DNA of 58,849 nucleotides from Nitrospirota bacterium (GCA_027314645.1 DAHVAL010000011.1:1-58849); one strand, 5' to 3'. Shown: positions 17,410 through 26,758, numbered from the stretch's first letter. A program made the numbers and translations. The notes: generated by a model not told the origin, from the letters alone.

Positions 17410-19208
17410 GCCTCCACCTCCCGGACGAACTCCTTCAATAGCAGAACGGCCGCCTCGGTGTCGGACAACGGCGACTCACCGAGCCTGATCCCCCGTTCAA
17501 GATCTTCGAGGTCGACCGTTCCGAGACTTCTGAAACGGTCAAAGAAGTCCGAAAGTTCAGGATCCCCCGAAGCCTCCCCGATGAGCCTGTCCACCGGATG
17601 ACGTCCCGGAAAAAATTGGTTTTTGGGACGAAATCCCTGTTCAAAGAGAACCGACAGCCAAAGGTCCATTCGCGCCTCGATCGTGTGCTCCCGGAGTGTC
17701 CGGACTTGGGCCCGATGGGCCATCTCCCGCCTCTCGGACTCACGGGAGCGGTAATGCTTGATGAGGCGGCGGCAGGTCGCCTCGTCCTCGAAAACGGCGA
17801 TTTCCTCCCCCGGGGAATAAAGCTCGCCTAAAAGACTTCGCCGGTCCGCCAGTTGAAATCCTCCGCATGCGGCGATTTCGAAGGTGCGGGGATTGACAAA
17901 ATCTCCATCGGGATTGACGCCGCGATGATAGACCGAAGAGTGGAGATTCAGATTGATCGGGGAGTTCCGGTAGATCTGGGCGGCTTCCTCCGGAAGGATC
18001 CGCCGGCCGTCTTCACGGACATACCGGAAAAGGGGATCGTGGGGATCCCAATCGGATCCCCAGATGGAAAGCCCGAGGTCAACAAGACTTCGCAGAAAGT
18101 GCTGGCGGTTGTAATAGCCGGCCCCCATGAAGGCAAGCGGCGCCCCGTAGCGGCCAGGCTCCTCTTCGGAGGCAGGCGTGGGGGTGAAGATTTCGGGATC
18201 GGCTCCGGTCGGAAGGTAGAGCACGTTGGTGAGCCCCCGGGATTCCAGGGCGGGAATCCACTCGTCCTTCTGGATCACCGCAAAACTCCGGACGAGGGGG
18301 GCGATACGCTCCCAATAGGTGACCAGGCGGAAATCCTCCACGAACCAGTAGGCGACCGGAACGCCCATTTCCGCCAGTTTCTCGAGGAGTTCGGGAGAAA
18401 GGGGAGATTGGGCGACCCCGACAACCAGGTCGGGTTTTTCAGCCAGCACACGAGCCAGGATCATTTCGGACAAGAACCCCTGAAACAGACCTCTCAGTTG
18501 AGCCCGGTGAAGATCGATCCGAGTCTGGGCGCCGATGGCCTTGAGCGACCCTTCAAACACGGCGGCATCAAAAAGGGAGGAGCGGTGGCCCAACCGAAGA
18601 AACGCCCGATGGGCCGATCGCGCGATCGGGTAAGAGCCTCCCGATACAGGGGAGATCACCAGAATTCTGAGAGAGTAGGCCCCGGAGGATTCTCCCCCTT
18701 CGACCAATCGGCGGATGGAGCGGAAGAGATCGGGCCGGACTTTTTCGGAGGGTGCATGGGACAGAATCGAATATCCTCCTGGAAGGCCCCGAGCCTCCGA
18801 TGGGTCGGTCAGAAAGGAGAGGCGCTCCTTGAAGCGATGCCACGGAAACAATCTGAAGGCGGCTCTTAAAATGTCCGGAGTCGGTTCGAACACAGCAACG
18901 GGAATAGAGGTCCGTTCGAGGAGGGAATAGACGTGGTATCCCAGGCCGAGCCCAAGGACCAGGACACCGGGAGGGGCGTCCGGAAGGGAGGCGCAGGCAC
19001 CGTCCGCCCATCTCTCTCCTTCCGCCACGGGATCGTACCGGCTGTGGAGGCTGATCGAATCCCACAGAAAGCTGGGGGACCCTTCCCGGGTGTCGAGAAA
19101 ATCCCAGCGATCCCGACTTCTGTCCGGCCGGACCAGCGTATCATTCAGCCTTCCCGTTCCGAACGATTCGAGATTTTTCCGAAATACCGATTCGTCAAAT
19201 TGCCACAT
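17406..19208 (-). CDS. CgeB-like glycosyltransferase
   Basis: 600 residues from the ATG at 19208, chosen for AAGGAG seven bases upstream; an in-frame codon at 19241 lacks one. The N-terminal region contains a Rossmann-like stretch (VLVLGLGLGYHVYSLLE) and a long middle part. The C-terminal ~330 residues match the CgeB/spore-maturation glycosyltransferase type: VAYWFVEDFR, the LPTGADPEIF donor-site segment, GAGYYNRQHFL, and INLNLHSSVYHRGVNPDGDFVNPRTFEIAACGG split over ~485-515. The first 14 codon positions overlap the preceding GT9 gene. It belongs to a tightly packed five-gene operon. Confidence 0.82.
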   Translation of the reverse strand: MWQFDESVFRKNLESFGTGRLNDTLVRPDRSRDRWDFLDTREGSPSFLWDSISLHSRYDPVAEGERWADGACASLPDAPPGVLVLGLGLGYHVYSLLERTSIPVAVFEPTPDILRAAFRLFPWHRFKERLSFLTDPSEARGLPGGYSILSHAPSEKVRPDLFRSIRRLVEGGESSGAYSLRILVISPVSGGSYPIARSAHRAFLRLGHRSSLFDAAVFEGSLKAIGAQTRIDLHRAQLRGLFQGFLSEMILARVLAEKPDLVVGVAQSPLSPELLEKLAEMGVPVAYWFVEDFRLVTYWERIAPLVRSFAVIQKDEWIPALESRGLTNVLYLPTGADPEIFTPTPASEEEPGRYGAPLAFMGAGYYNRQHFLRSLVDLGLSIWGSDWDPHDPLFRYVREDGRRILPEEAAQIYRNSPINLNLHSSVYHRGVNPDGDFVNPRTFEIAACGGFQLADRRSLLGELYSPGEEIAVFEDEATCRRLIKHYRSRESERREMAHRAQVRTLREHTIEARMDLWLSVLFEQGFRPKNQFFPGRHPVDRLIGEASGDPELSDFFDRFRSLGTVDLEDLERGIRLGESPLSDTEAAVLLLKEFVREVEA

Positions 19209-20778
19209 GGGTTCGCTCCTTGTTCTGGGCTGCCCTGCCATTCAACGGGACCAGGCTTCTTCCGGCTTCGCCGATTTCCGCCACGAGTCCTTCCGCCGCC
19301 GCGAGGAAAGAACGGAGGTCCCCAAGACCCCCCTCGACCCATTCGAGATGGTGAAGGAGGGGCCAGATCATAGGAAATTCCGCGGCCAGCCGGTCAACCA
19401 TCCGCTGTTTCTGGACACCCTGGATCTCTGCTTCGCGAAGGCGGATGTAGAGGCTGGCGCCCTGTTCGAGGCGACCCATCCACAGGGGATCGGGGGGGCT
19501 TCCCTCCTTCTCCCCCGTCCCTCCGGACCAGAGCGCTCCCTCCATGCCAAGCTCTTCCGAAAGGGAGGGCCCATCCCGGCTACCGCCGAGATACCTCCAG
19601 TAGAACCTTCTGAAAAGCCTGGCGAGCAGGCGTTCCCGGGTCAGAAGACGGGGCGTGACGACACGCTGGAGAACCCCCGAGGGTGTGTTGACGGCCTCCA
19701 TGAGGTCGACGTTCCCTCCGGTGTCTCCCAGAATGCCAAGAAGATCATTCGCCGCCGCTCCCCGCCTCACCGCCGCGATGAGGGCCGCCGTCCTTTCCGA
19801 CCCCAGCGCATCCCTGCAGGACCTGTGCGCACAGGAGGACCCTTCCCCCGCACAGGGATAGCACTCCATCGTCGTGACCAAGGAGAGCGCGCCTTCCCGA
19901 TAGGCTCCCGTTTCAAATGGGAGGGCCCCGGCGAAAAACAATCCAACGCTCGGGATGCCCAGGGAGGCCGCAAGGTGGAGGGGAGCGGTGTCTGGAGAGA
20001 AGACCACGCCGGCGGAGGAGATGAGATCCGACAGCTCACGGAATCCGGTTTTCCCGGCAAGATTGACCACGCCCTCTCCTGCCTCCCGCTCAAGACGCGC
20101 CCCCAAAGACGCGTCTTCCTGTCCTCCGGTCAGGAAGATCTGGCCTCCATCGACCCGTTTCAGCGCTTTGAGAAGGGCGAGAAGAACGTCGGGCTCAAGG
20201 CGACGAAAGGGGCTCCGTCCTCCCAAGACAACCACAACCGGACCGCCGCGATGCTCCCTTTTTGCGGGAAGTTGCTCCCGGGACGCCGGCTTCGGCCCCA
20301 CAAATCCTCTCCACATGTCCGACAGATGGATCCTGTTCAAGGCGCGGATACCGCGGGAGGAAGCGACCAGATACCCGGGCCAACCCGAAAGATGGGAGGG
20401 GCGTTCCGATTCGTTGGAGGGGGAAAACATTTCGGTGAACCCAAAGACCGGGACACCCAGGAGACGGGCCAGAACGATCCCGGTGCCATGATGGTTCAGA
20501 ACGACAACCCGATCGATCTTTTTTTTGCGCAGCTGCCCGACGAAATCCTTCGCCCCCGAAAGCCTGGAAAGCAATGGCTGACCCGATTCCGGATCTCCGA
20601 AAGAAGGCCATGACAGGACCTCGTCTCCGATCCCTAAGGAGCGCGCGAAAGAAGAGATTCCCGGCCGTACGAGAAGCACCGTCCTGGTGCCTGCCAGGGT
20701 CAAATCGTCCATCACCGGTTTGGACTGGATCAGGTCCCCCAGACGTGCTTCCTGAATGACCAGGCAGGTGCCCGCCAC
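19195..20778 (-). CDS. Glycosyltransferase family 9 (heptosyltransferase-like)
   Basis: 527 residues with a GTG start (GGAG eight bases upstream, inside the end of the previous gene). GT9 signs: N-terminal CLVIQEARLGDLIQSKPV, VVVVLGGRSPFRRLEPDV, and the C-domain motif FSPDTAPLHLAASLGIPSVGLFF. A Cys-rich loop (CYPCAGEGSSCAHRSC) and a helical C-terminal extension resemble the other GT9 protein at 15586-17409, suggesting paralogues. It starts one base after the GT-methyltransferase-TPR gene ends. The acceptor is unknown. Confidence 0.85.
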   Translation of the reverse strand: MAGTCLVIQEARLGDLIQSKPVMDDLTLAGTRTVLLVRPGISSFARSLGIGDEVLSWPSFGDPESGQPLLSRLSGAKDFVGQLRKKKIDRVVVLNHHGTGIVLARLLGVPVFGFTEMFSPSNESERPSHLSGWPGYLVASSRGIRALNRIHLSDMWRGFVGPKPASREQLPAKREHRGGPVVVVLGGRSPFRRLEPDVLLALLKALKRVDGGQIFLTGGQEDASLGARLEREAGEGVVNLAGKTGFRELSDLISSAGVVFSPDTAPLHLAASLGIPSVGLFFAGALPFETGAYREGALSLVTTMECYPCAGEGSSCAHRSCRDALGSERTAALIAAVRRGAAANDLLGILGDTGGNVDLMEAVNTPSGVLQRVVTPRLLTRERLLARLFRRFYWRYLGGSRDGPSLSEELGMEGALWSGGTGEKEGSPPDPLWMGRLEQGASLYIRLREAEIQGVQKQRMVDRLAAEFPMIWPLLHHLEWVEGGLGDLRSFLAAAEGLVAEIGEAGRSLVPLNGRAAQNKERTHVAI

Positions 20779-20779
20779 G

Positions 20780-23113
20780 TCATTGCTCCATCAAGGCGTT
20801 TGATAGCAGGGTCTCCTGGCGGGCAAGGATTTCCTGGGCAACCGTGTTCTTGGGATCTCTCGACAGGATTTCCTGGGCCAGGGCCAGAGCCTCCTTGGCA
20901 TGCCCCGCCTCGTCAAGAATCCGTGCATAGAGGGTTTTAAAACCGGTTTTGAAGGGATGGAGGGACAAATATTCCACCGTCCTCGCGAGAGCAAGATCTG
21001 GTTTTCCGATCGCCCGGGCGCAATCGATCATCAGTCTCAGGACATCCTCCTGGTTGATCTCAAGACCCAGGGATTGGTCATAGTAGTAAATCGCATCGTC
21101 ATAGCGCCCGACCTCCTGGCACACCATCCCGAACCCTGAAAGGGCTCCATAGGCGCGTGGATTCTTTTCGTGGGCCTTCTTGAAATCCACCAGGGAGTCG
21201 GAAAAGTCTTGTTTCAAGAGATGAATGACCGCTCTCCCCTGAAACGGGCGTTCGTCGTCCACCATGTCCACCGCCCGGGTAAATGCCGCCAGGGCCCCGT
21301 CAAAATCCCCCTTCTTGGACAGGATCTCCCCCAGCTTGATTTCGACCTCGCCACGCTCTTCGCGGGTCAGGGCCGAGTCTTCGAGCGCGGATTTGAGGAT
21401 GTCCTCGATCCCCTCGCTGATTCCCGATCCTATCAGGTCATCCACCTTTTCGATGATCCCATAGACCTTTCGACGGGCCGTCACCAAAAACTGCATGACA
21501 AACAGGTCCCGAATGTCTTCCGGAGATTGCCGCTTAAGGATGATCGGCCCAAGATCGATGTCCATCCTGGGTTGGGATCGTTCCGCCAATTCCCCGGACA
21601 TCCGCGTATATTCCGTCGAAACGTTGGCCGCAATGGCTTCCACTTGAAGTCCGGCGGACTCAAGAAGCTCCACCAACGATTTTCGGGTGAAAAAGCGCAA
21701 ATGGGAACGGTCAAGAATCCCTTGCTCCTGGTAGTCGAACCGCCCCTGGGCCAGTTCCTCCAGGACCTCGTGGTACCGGATGTTCGGAACGGAAAGCACC
21801 AGAACCCCATGGGAGGCGAGGTAAGGAACGTACCGCCTCAGAAGCGCGGACGGATTCTCGACATGCTCCAGAACATCGGCGAGGATGATCGCATCGAAGC
21901 TTTCGTCCTCGAAGTCCGGGATCCAGGCGCCGGCATCCGCTTCGATGACGCGGTCGTAATAGGCCCGAGCCTCGAAGGCCCGGGACGGATCCCGCTCAAT
22001 GCCGACAAGGTGCACCTCTCCCCAGCGGGTCCTGATCCCCCGCCCCATGGTCCCTTTTCCGCACCCGATGTCAAGGATCCTGTTGGCCCCCGCAGGGATC
22101 CGATCGATCACCTCACCCCGCTCTTTACGGTACACCTGTTTGGGTTTCCACATGGCCACCTTCCGATTGATGAGACGGTCCCATTCCTCAAGAAAACGGT
22201 CCATCGGAAATTCCCGCTCCACGGTTTCCCGCGCCTTCTGCCCCATTTGGGCGGCCTGATCCCGATCCGACAGGAGCTGTTCCACCCTCTCCCTCAGTTC
22301 CTCTTCCCGGGAGGAGAGGTAGCCGCTCACCCCCTCGATGACCGGGGACCCCGAATGAGAGAGGGCGACGACCGGCATCCCGGTCGCCATTGCCTCAAGA
22401 AGGGAGAGATTGTATCCGTCTTCCCAGGGTTCCACGGTGGTGTGAAGATAAAGACGGTGGCTGCGCATCTGTTCCATCAAATCGCCGACATTTTTGCTGC
22501 ACCGGGAGTCTGGAATGTTGGGATTGAGCCCCAGGACCGTTTGCGGCAACCCCTCAAGAACGCGGGACCCCAGCCTGGCGCCGAGCATCAGGTCGCGCTC
22601 CTCCAGGAAGTTCCCCACCCGTAGAGCCCGGGGAAGGTCTCCCACGTACCCGCTCCATTCCCGCGAATCGATTCCGGGAAGGATCACCGGCCCTGACAGC
22701 CCCCAGGACTCTTTTTTCCCCGGAGAGATGAACACGGTCGTCAAGTCCGCAATCGAACCCAGAAGGGTTTTCAGGCTTTCTAGATATTCACCGGCGTCCA
22801 CGCGATTGTGGCCAAGGGCCACCATCGTGTCGAGCCGATTGTGAAACACCAGAAACTGCGGGATCGGCGATCGCTGGGTCATGAGAAGGTCGCTGACATC
22901 GTGACAAATCACCGCATCGTATTCCTCGCGGGACAGATGGGCCATCGCCTCTTCGGCGCTGAGAATCCTCGATCCCCTTGGGCAGGGCCGGAATTCGTGC
23001 ATCCAGCGCTCGTACCCCCCCTTCTTTCGTTCGACGATATCAAAGGAGACCGGAAGTTTTCCCAGGAGGGCGATATAGCCTTCATGCCAGTTAAACGTGA
23101 GAATACGCAACAT
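20780..23113 (-). CDS. Glycosyltransferase-methyltransferase-TPR fusion protein
   Basis: 777 residues with three parts. Residues 1-~330 are a GT4-like glycosyltransferase whose C-domain carries EPWEDGYNLSLLEAMATGMP and an SGSPVIEG segment. Residues ~335-545 are a SAM-dependent methyltransferase with RILDIGCGKG (motif I) and IILADVLEH, followed by VLVLSVPNIRY. Residues ~590-775 hold several TPR-like helix pairs (GDFDGALAAFTRAVDM, GRYDDAIYYYDQSLGL). The combination suggests addition of a sugar and its O-methylation, with TPRs for protein binding. Protein-glycosylating transferases often carry TPRs, so flagellin is a reasonable target by location. It overlaps the upstream CgeB gene by 23 bases. 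Confidence 0.85.
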   Translation of the reverse strand: MLRILTFNWHEGYIALLGKLPVSFDIVERKKGGYERWMHEFRPCPRGSRILSAEEAMAHLSREEYDAVICHDVSDLLMTQRSPIPQFLVFHNRLDTMVALGHNRVDAGEYLESLKTLLGSIADLTTVFISPGKKESWGLSGPVILPGIDSREWSGYVGDLPRALRVGNFLEERDLMLGARLGSRVLEGLPQTVLGLNPNIPDSRCSKNVGDLMEQMRSHRLYLHTTVEPWEDGYNLSLLEAMATGMPVVALSHSGSPVIEGVSGYLSSREEELRERVEQLLSDRDQAAQMGQKARETVEREFPMDRFLEEWDRLINRKVAMWKPKQVYRKERGEVIDRIPAGANRILDIGCGKGTMGRGIRTRWGEVHLVGIERDPSRAFEARAYYDRVIEADAGAWIPDFEDESFDAIILADVLEHVENPSALLRRYVPYLASHGVLVLSVPNIRYHEVLEELAQGRFDYQEQGILDRSHLRFFTRKSLVELLESAGLQVEAIAANVSTEYTRMSGELAERSQPRMDIDLGPIILKRQSPEDIRDLFVMQFLVTARRKVYGIIEKVDDLIGSGISEGIEDILKSALEDSALTREERGEVEIKLGEILSKKGDFDGALAAFTRAVDMVDDERPFQGRAVIHLLKQDFSDSLVDFKKAHEKNPRAYGALSGFGMVCQEVGRYDDAIYYYDQSLGLEINQEDVLRLMIDCARAIGKPDLALARTVEYLSLHPFKTGFKTLYARILDEAGHAKEALALAQEILSRDPKNTVAQEILARQETLLSNALMEQ

Positions 23114-24059
23114 GTTCTTCTCCTTTTCTGAGGATCCCTGGGTGGTCCGCCAAGATTCGGATCAAGGAACGCGCCCGGTGACGGTAGGTGTGACGCGACA
23201 GAATCTTTTTTCTGCCGGACAATGCGATCTTTTCGCGAAGGTCAGGATGGTCGAGCAGAAAACGGATCTTGTCGATGAGGTCGCTGTCGTCGTAGAGCAT
23301 GAGATCGGTATCGGGAATGAACAAATCGGTGAGTCCCGGGACAGAATCGGTCAGGAGACATTTTCCGATCGCCAGGCTTTCGAAGACTCTCATGTTGAGA
23401 TCATCCTTGACGGCGGAGTTGAAGAGAATGCGGGATGATGAAAGGAATCTGGACATTTCCTCGAGAAAGATCCGGCGCTTTCCCACGGAATAGTGGATTT
23501 CGAGGCGTGCAAGCCTGCGGGAACGGCGGTCGGGAGTCTGGGAGGTCGAGGCGCAAATGCCGACATCGAAGACCTCCGGGACCTCCCAGGGGCGGTGGAT
23601 CTGGGGATCGGCGGCCAGGGGAAGCCAGAAAACGGGTTTGCCGAGACGTTCCCGGAACAGCTGCACATAGGCTTTTTGGGCCAGGAACACCACATCGAAC
23701 CGGCTGGCGATGCTCAGATGGTCCGCGGGAAAAAGATGCGTGTCGATCAGGTAGCACGCCTTGGGAATGGAGAGCTCGTCGATCACCGGCATCTCGAACC
23801 AGATTCCGCTTTCGACAAAGAGAATCCAGTCCGGCTTGAATCCGGGCAAGCCCTCCTGAACATCCCTCTCGGTCACCGCATTGGAAGACACTTCATGAGG
23901 ACGGACCCGGTCAGAGAGGGCTTCCAGGTTCCATATCCGCAGGAAATTCTCGCTGATTGTCGGTCCACAGGTTCCCACCGTTGCGACTTCCCGGAGGGCC
24001 CGTTCAAGGTACTGGCCGGTGGTATGGGGAATGGATGTATAGAGCATGAGAAGATGCAT
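23091..24059 (-). CDS. CgeB-like glycosyltransferase, first gene of the glycosylation operon
   Basis: 322 residues from the ATG at 24059, which has AGGAGG five bases upstream; a longer in-frame start at 24104 is unsupported. Compact CgeB-type enzyme: N-terminal LLMLYTSIPHTTGQYLE, central KACYLIDTHLFPADHLS and FWLPLAADPQIHRP, and the C-terminal segment LNMRVFESLAIGKCLLTDSVPGL, the usual acceptor/donor cleft motif. It is the shorter relative of the gene at 17406-19208. A palindrome containing a sigma-54-like -24/-12 element lies 23-62 bases upstream. Confidence 0.83.
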   Translation of the reverse strand: MHLLMLYTSIPHTTGQYLERALREVATVGTCGPTISENFLRIWNLEALSDRVRPHEVSSNAVTERDVQEGLPGFKPDWILFVESGIWFEMPVIDELSIPKACYLIDTHLFPADHLSIASRFDVVFLAQKAYVQLFRERLGKPVFWLPLAADPQIHRPWEVPEVFDVGICASTSQTPDRRSRRLARLEIHYSVGKRRIFLEEMSRFLSSSRILFNSAVKDDLNMRVFESLAIGKCLLTDSVPGLTDLFIPDTDLMLYDDSDLIDKIRFLLDHPDLREKIALSGRKKILSRHTYRHRARSLIRILADHPGILRKGEEHVAYSHV

Positions 24060-24081
24060 CGTCACCTCCTGGCCGTCATGA

Positions 24082-24121
24082 AGCATTTTTGATGCCAGAA
24101 CCAAAAATGGCAGAAAAATGC
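24082..24121 (-). promoter_or_regulatory. Inverted repeat with sigma-54-like -24/-12 element before the glycosyltransferase operon
   Basis: On the minus strand TGGCAT-N5-ATGCT (24097-24082) has GG and GC exactly ten bases apart, as sigma-54 promoters need, with two departures from TGGCAC-N5-TTGCW. The same bases form the left arm of an inverted repeat, GCATTTTTGATGCCA against TGGCAGAAAAATGC, around a ten-base loop. The predicted start of transcription is just before the Shine-Dalgarno of the gene at 24059. It could instead be an operator or a transcript-end hairpin. Confidence 0.4.
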
Positions 24122-24274
24122 GTGATTTGGACGGGAGCAGGAGGGGGATCAGGAAATTTCTTCAGGCCCGTGAGGGGGGACCGGGATTTTTTTTCCCTGT
24201 CAAAAAAATGTCACCGGGAGACGGGAGGAAAAACGGAGGGACCAAATCAAAGATGAGATTCGCTTGGGGAAATG

Positions 24275-24658
24275 TCAGGCCTGCCCGAGAGAATTTTGCC
24301 CAAACAGAGTCTGCGATTCTTTGGAGGCCTTCCGATAGGCTCCCTGGGGGCCCTGGCCTTTGAGGGAAGCGATCCGCAGGGCCAGGAGCCCGTCAGCTCG
24401 CCCAAACGGAGCCAGGGCACGGGTCAGGGCCTCGATCCGATGGGAAAGGACCAGGAGATCCGGGAGGGGAAGAGAGGAGAGGTCGAGAGGCCCGGAGGCA
24501 TCCAAGGCCTCTTGGGCGGTGAGGAGGGGCCCAAGATCGAGGGATTCGACCTCCGTAAGGGACAGCGGTCGGTGGACCCCGTCTTTATAAACACGCTCAT
24601 ACAGGCGGTCGACCTCTCCTCGAAACTCTTCGGCCACCGAAATCCGGGTCCCGTTCAT
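24275..24658 (-). CDS. Hypothetical protein at the fliT position
   Basis: 127 residues. Its ATG overlaps the fliS stop codon (ATGA), so it is translationally coupled to fliS. The sequence is helical and rich in Leu and Ser, with no membrane segment. Small helical chaperones such as FliT commonly follow fliS, which suggests an export chaperone, but I see no direct sequence match. It is the last gene before the ~215-base gap that precedes the glycosyltransferase operon. Confidence 0.6.
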   Translation of the reverse strand: MNGTRISVAEEFRGEVDRLYERVYKDGVHRPLSLTEVESLDLGPLLTAQEALDASGPLDLSSLPLPDLLVLSHRIEALTRALAPFGRADGLLALRIASLKGQGPQGAYRKASKESQTLFGQNSLGQA

Positions 24659-25104
24659 CCGCGCACCGACAGGGTTGGGCGAGGGAGTTCGGAGGGACCC
24701 GGACCGGCTTGTGGCGGGGTCGCTGGGGAAATCCGGACGGTGCTCGCGGCCGTTTTCCAGGTTCCGAGCAGGTCCGACAAGATCTCCCGGACCGGATCGA
24801 GACGGAGGGGTTCGTCGGCGATATTGGCCAGGGCCACCTCCTGGATCAGAAAAAGATAGAGCGAAACCAGCGAATCGGAGAGGTCCTTCGGCTCTTGACC
24901 GTCGACCGCTGAAGCCAGTTCCGAAAGAATCCCCGTCAGACGATTGACAGCATCGGCCCTTTTGGGAATATTTCCCGTCTTCATCGACTCTTTCATGATA
25001 TCCAGACACCGGATGGTTCCCTCATACAGCCGGATCAGAAGATCGGACGGACTCATGGTCTGTTCAAGCGTCTGTCGATACGTGGCAGCGGCAATAGGAT
25101 TCAT
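24655..25104 (-). CDS. fliS: Flagellin export chaperone FliS
   Basis: 149 residues. The N-terminal ~115 residues are typical FliS: YRQTLEQTMSPSDLLIRLYEGTIRCLDIM, then helices ending LSDSLVSLYLFLIQEVALANI. A Pro-rich tail of ~35 residues is added. FliS binds the C-terminal helix of flagellin in the cytosol, preventing early polymerisation and feeding it to the FlhA export gate. It follows fliD and precedes a fliT-position gene, the standard order. Confidence 0.92.
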   Translation of the reverse strand: MNPIAAATYRQTLEQTMSPSDLLIRLYEGTIRCLDIMKESMKTGNIPKRADAVNRLTGILSELASAVDGQEPKDLSDSLVSLYLFLIQEVALANIADEPLRLDPVREILSDLLGTWKTAASTVRISPATPPQAGPGPSELPRPTLSVRG

Positions 25105-25171
25105 CGACCAATCCTCTCAGGGTAGGAGTATGAAAGAGAGCCGGTGCTCCTTCTTTGGGTTCCCGGCGCCA

Positions 25172-26623
25172 TCAAATTACTCCTCGGGCGATTTGCTGGC
25201 TAACATAAGCCTGCTTCGCGTTCAGTCCCCCCAAGAGGGTCTGAAGCCCTGAATACTTGTCTTCAAGCTGCTCCTTCAGGGCAGCCAATTCATCCTGCTT
25301 CCGGGTCATCTGACGGACATTGACCTGCTCCTGCGCGTTGATGTCCGCCACCTCCCCCGCGATCGGGCCACTGGCAGGGTTGGCGAATTCGGTCAGGATA
25401 TCGTGAAGGGCCGCCGCCACCCCGGGGGTCTCCCCCTCCCCCGTCATCAGATGCACCACCGCTTCATAGTCGGAGGAGAGGGCTTTGTCAAACTTCCCTT
25501 GATCCAAGGAAAGGCGTCCATTCCGTTGGAAGGAGATCCCCACATCCGCCAGAGTCCTGAATTTTCCATGAACCTTATCGGGAAGGGCGCGTGTCAGGGC
25601 CATCCCAAGACGATTCCTGAGATCGACGACCGAATAGGCGCCCATGAGGGGTCCTCCCTGGCCGCTCGCGGGATTGAGCCGCGTCTCTTTATCGATATAG
25701 TCGATCAGGTCGTTGTAGGACTTGACGAAGGCACTGATATTGGTTTTGATCGTCTTCATGTTATGGACGATCGATACCGTGGTAGGGACGGGACCGGTGG
25801 GCTGGCGGAGATGGATCACGGATCCCGGAATCGCATCGACCACATCGTTGGAGTCCGACTGGACACGCACCCCGTTGACCAAAAGGCGCGCCACGCTTCC
25901 TTTCTGGACATCATTGAAGGAAAAATCGAGCCCTTCCTGCTCCATGACCCGGAAATTCACTCCGTTCTTCGTGGAGGAGATGGACAAGGAGTAAGGCGCA
26001 TCCGGAGCTCCCGTCCGCATGACCATGGCATGGAGCCCGATGTTGGCGTTGTTAATGGTCTGAGCGAGGTTTTCCATCGTAAATCCGGTGTCCCGGCTGA
26101 GCCGGACGGTATGCAGCGTCCCGCCCACCAGATGGTTGCCGATGAGAAAGGTGATGGAGGCGTGGGAAAATGCCCCATCCGGCGGAATATTCAGGACGGA
26201 AGTCTGGTCCTTGTCAGGGAATCCCGAGGACACCTGGACCCCCGGCTTGGCGAGGGATTCGACTGAAACGCTGTAGGACCCGAGGGAGGCCCCGGGACCC
26301 GGCGACACCGAAAAAGCGGCGTGAGGGGGAAGGACGCTTTTGAAGGCATTAAAATTTTGCTTCAGATTCAAATGGCCGGAGGTGTTGAGAAAATTGTCCA
26401 GTTTCTTCTGAACCTGACGCCATATTAAGGCTTTCGATTCAAGATCTGCTTGATGCTGCTCCATCTGTTCGAGAGGGATTGCGGCGGCCTGAAGGTTGGC
26501 CTGGACAAGCTTTTCCGTATCGAGTCCCTGCGATAGCGCCTCCATGTTGGTGATCCGCATGCGGTGGGGAGAAGGCCCTTCAGGGCCACCACCTCCCGGG
26601 ATCGATCCGGATATTCCACTCAC
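25172..26623 (-). CDS. fliD: Flagellar filament cap protein FliD (HAP2)
   Basis: 483 residues, GTG start with GGAGG seven bases upstream. The N-terminus (GLDTEKLVQANLQAAAIPLEQMEQ) and the C-terminal helices (MTRKQDELAALKEQLEDKYSGLQTLLGGLNAKQ) are the conserved FliD coiled-coil ends, with the variable cap domains between. It forms the cap that folds flagellin at the filament tip. It lies directly downstream of flagellin 1 but after a strong terminator-like hairpin, so it may need its own promoter or read-through; I could not identify that promoter. Confidence 0.94.
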   Translation of the reverse strand: MSGISGSIPGGGGPEGPSPHRMRITNMEALSQGLDTEKLVQANLQAAAIPLEQMEQHQADLESKALIWRQVQKKLDNFLNTSGHLNLKQNFNAFKSVLPPHAAFSVSPGPGASLGSYSVSVESLAKPGVQVSSGFPDKDQTSVLNIPPDGAFSHASITFLIGNHLVGGTLHTVRLSRDTGFTMENLAQTINNANIGLHAMVMRTGAPDAPYSLSISSTKNGVNFRVMEQEGLDFSFNDVQKGSVARLLVNGVRVQSDSNDVVDAIPGSVIHLRQPTGPVPTTVSIVHNMKTIKTNISAFVKSYNDLIDYIDKETRLNPASGQGGPLMGAYSVVDLRNRLGMALTRALPDKVHGKFRTLADVGISFQRNGRLSLDQGKFDKALSSDYEAVVHLMTGEGETPGVAAALHDILTEFANPASGPIAGEVADINAQEQVNVRQMTRKQDELAALKEQLEDKYSGLQTLLGGLNAKQAYVSQQIARGVI

Positions 26624-26695
26624 GTTGAACCTCCATCTTCCCTCTCAAGACCCCGAGAAAAATCGGGTCCAAAGAACAGAAGAAGCCATCACCCG

Positions 26696-26732
26696 AAATA
26701 AAAATAGGGCTGGCCGGCGTAATGCCGGCCAG
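26696..26732 (-). terminator. Strong intrinsic terminator downstream of flagellin 1
   Basis: On the minus strand CTGGCCGGC-ATTAC-GCCGGCCAG (26732-26710), a nine-base-pair perfect stem, is followed by CCCTATTTTTATTT. A second GC-rich hairpin (CCCGGC/GCCGGG, 26741-26758) lies just after the flagellin stop. Together they fit the end of an abundant monocistronic flagellin mRNA. Confidence 0.85.
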
Positions 26733-26758
26733 TTCCTAGGCCCGGCGGGCGGGCCGGG

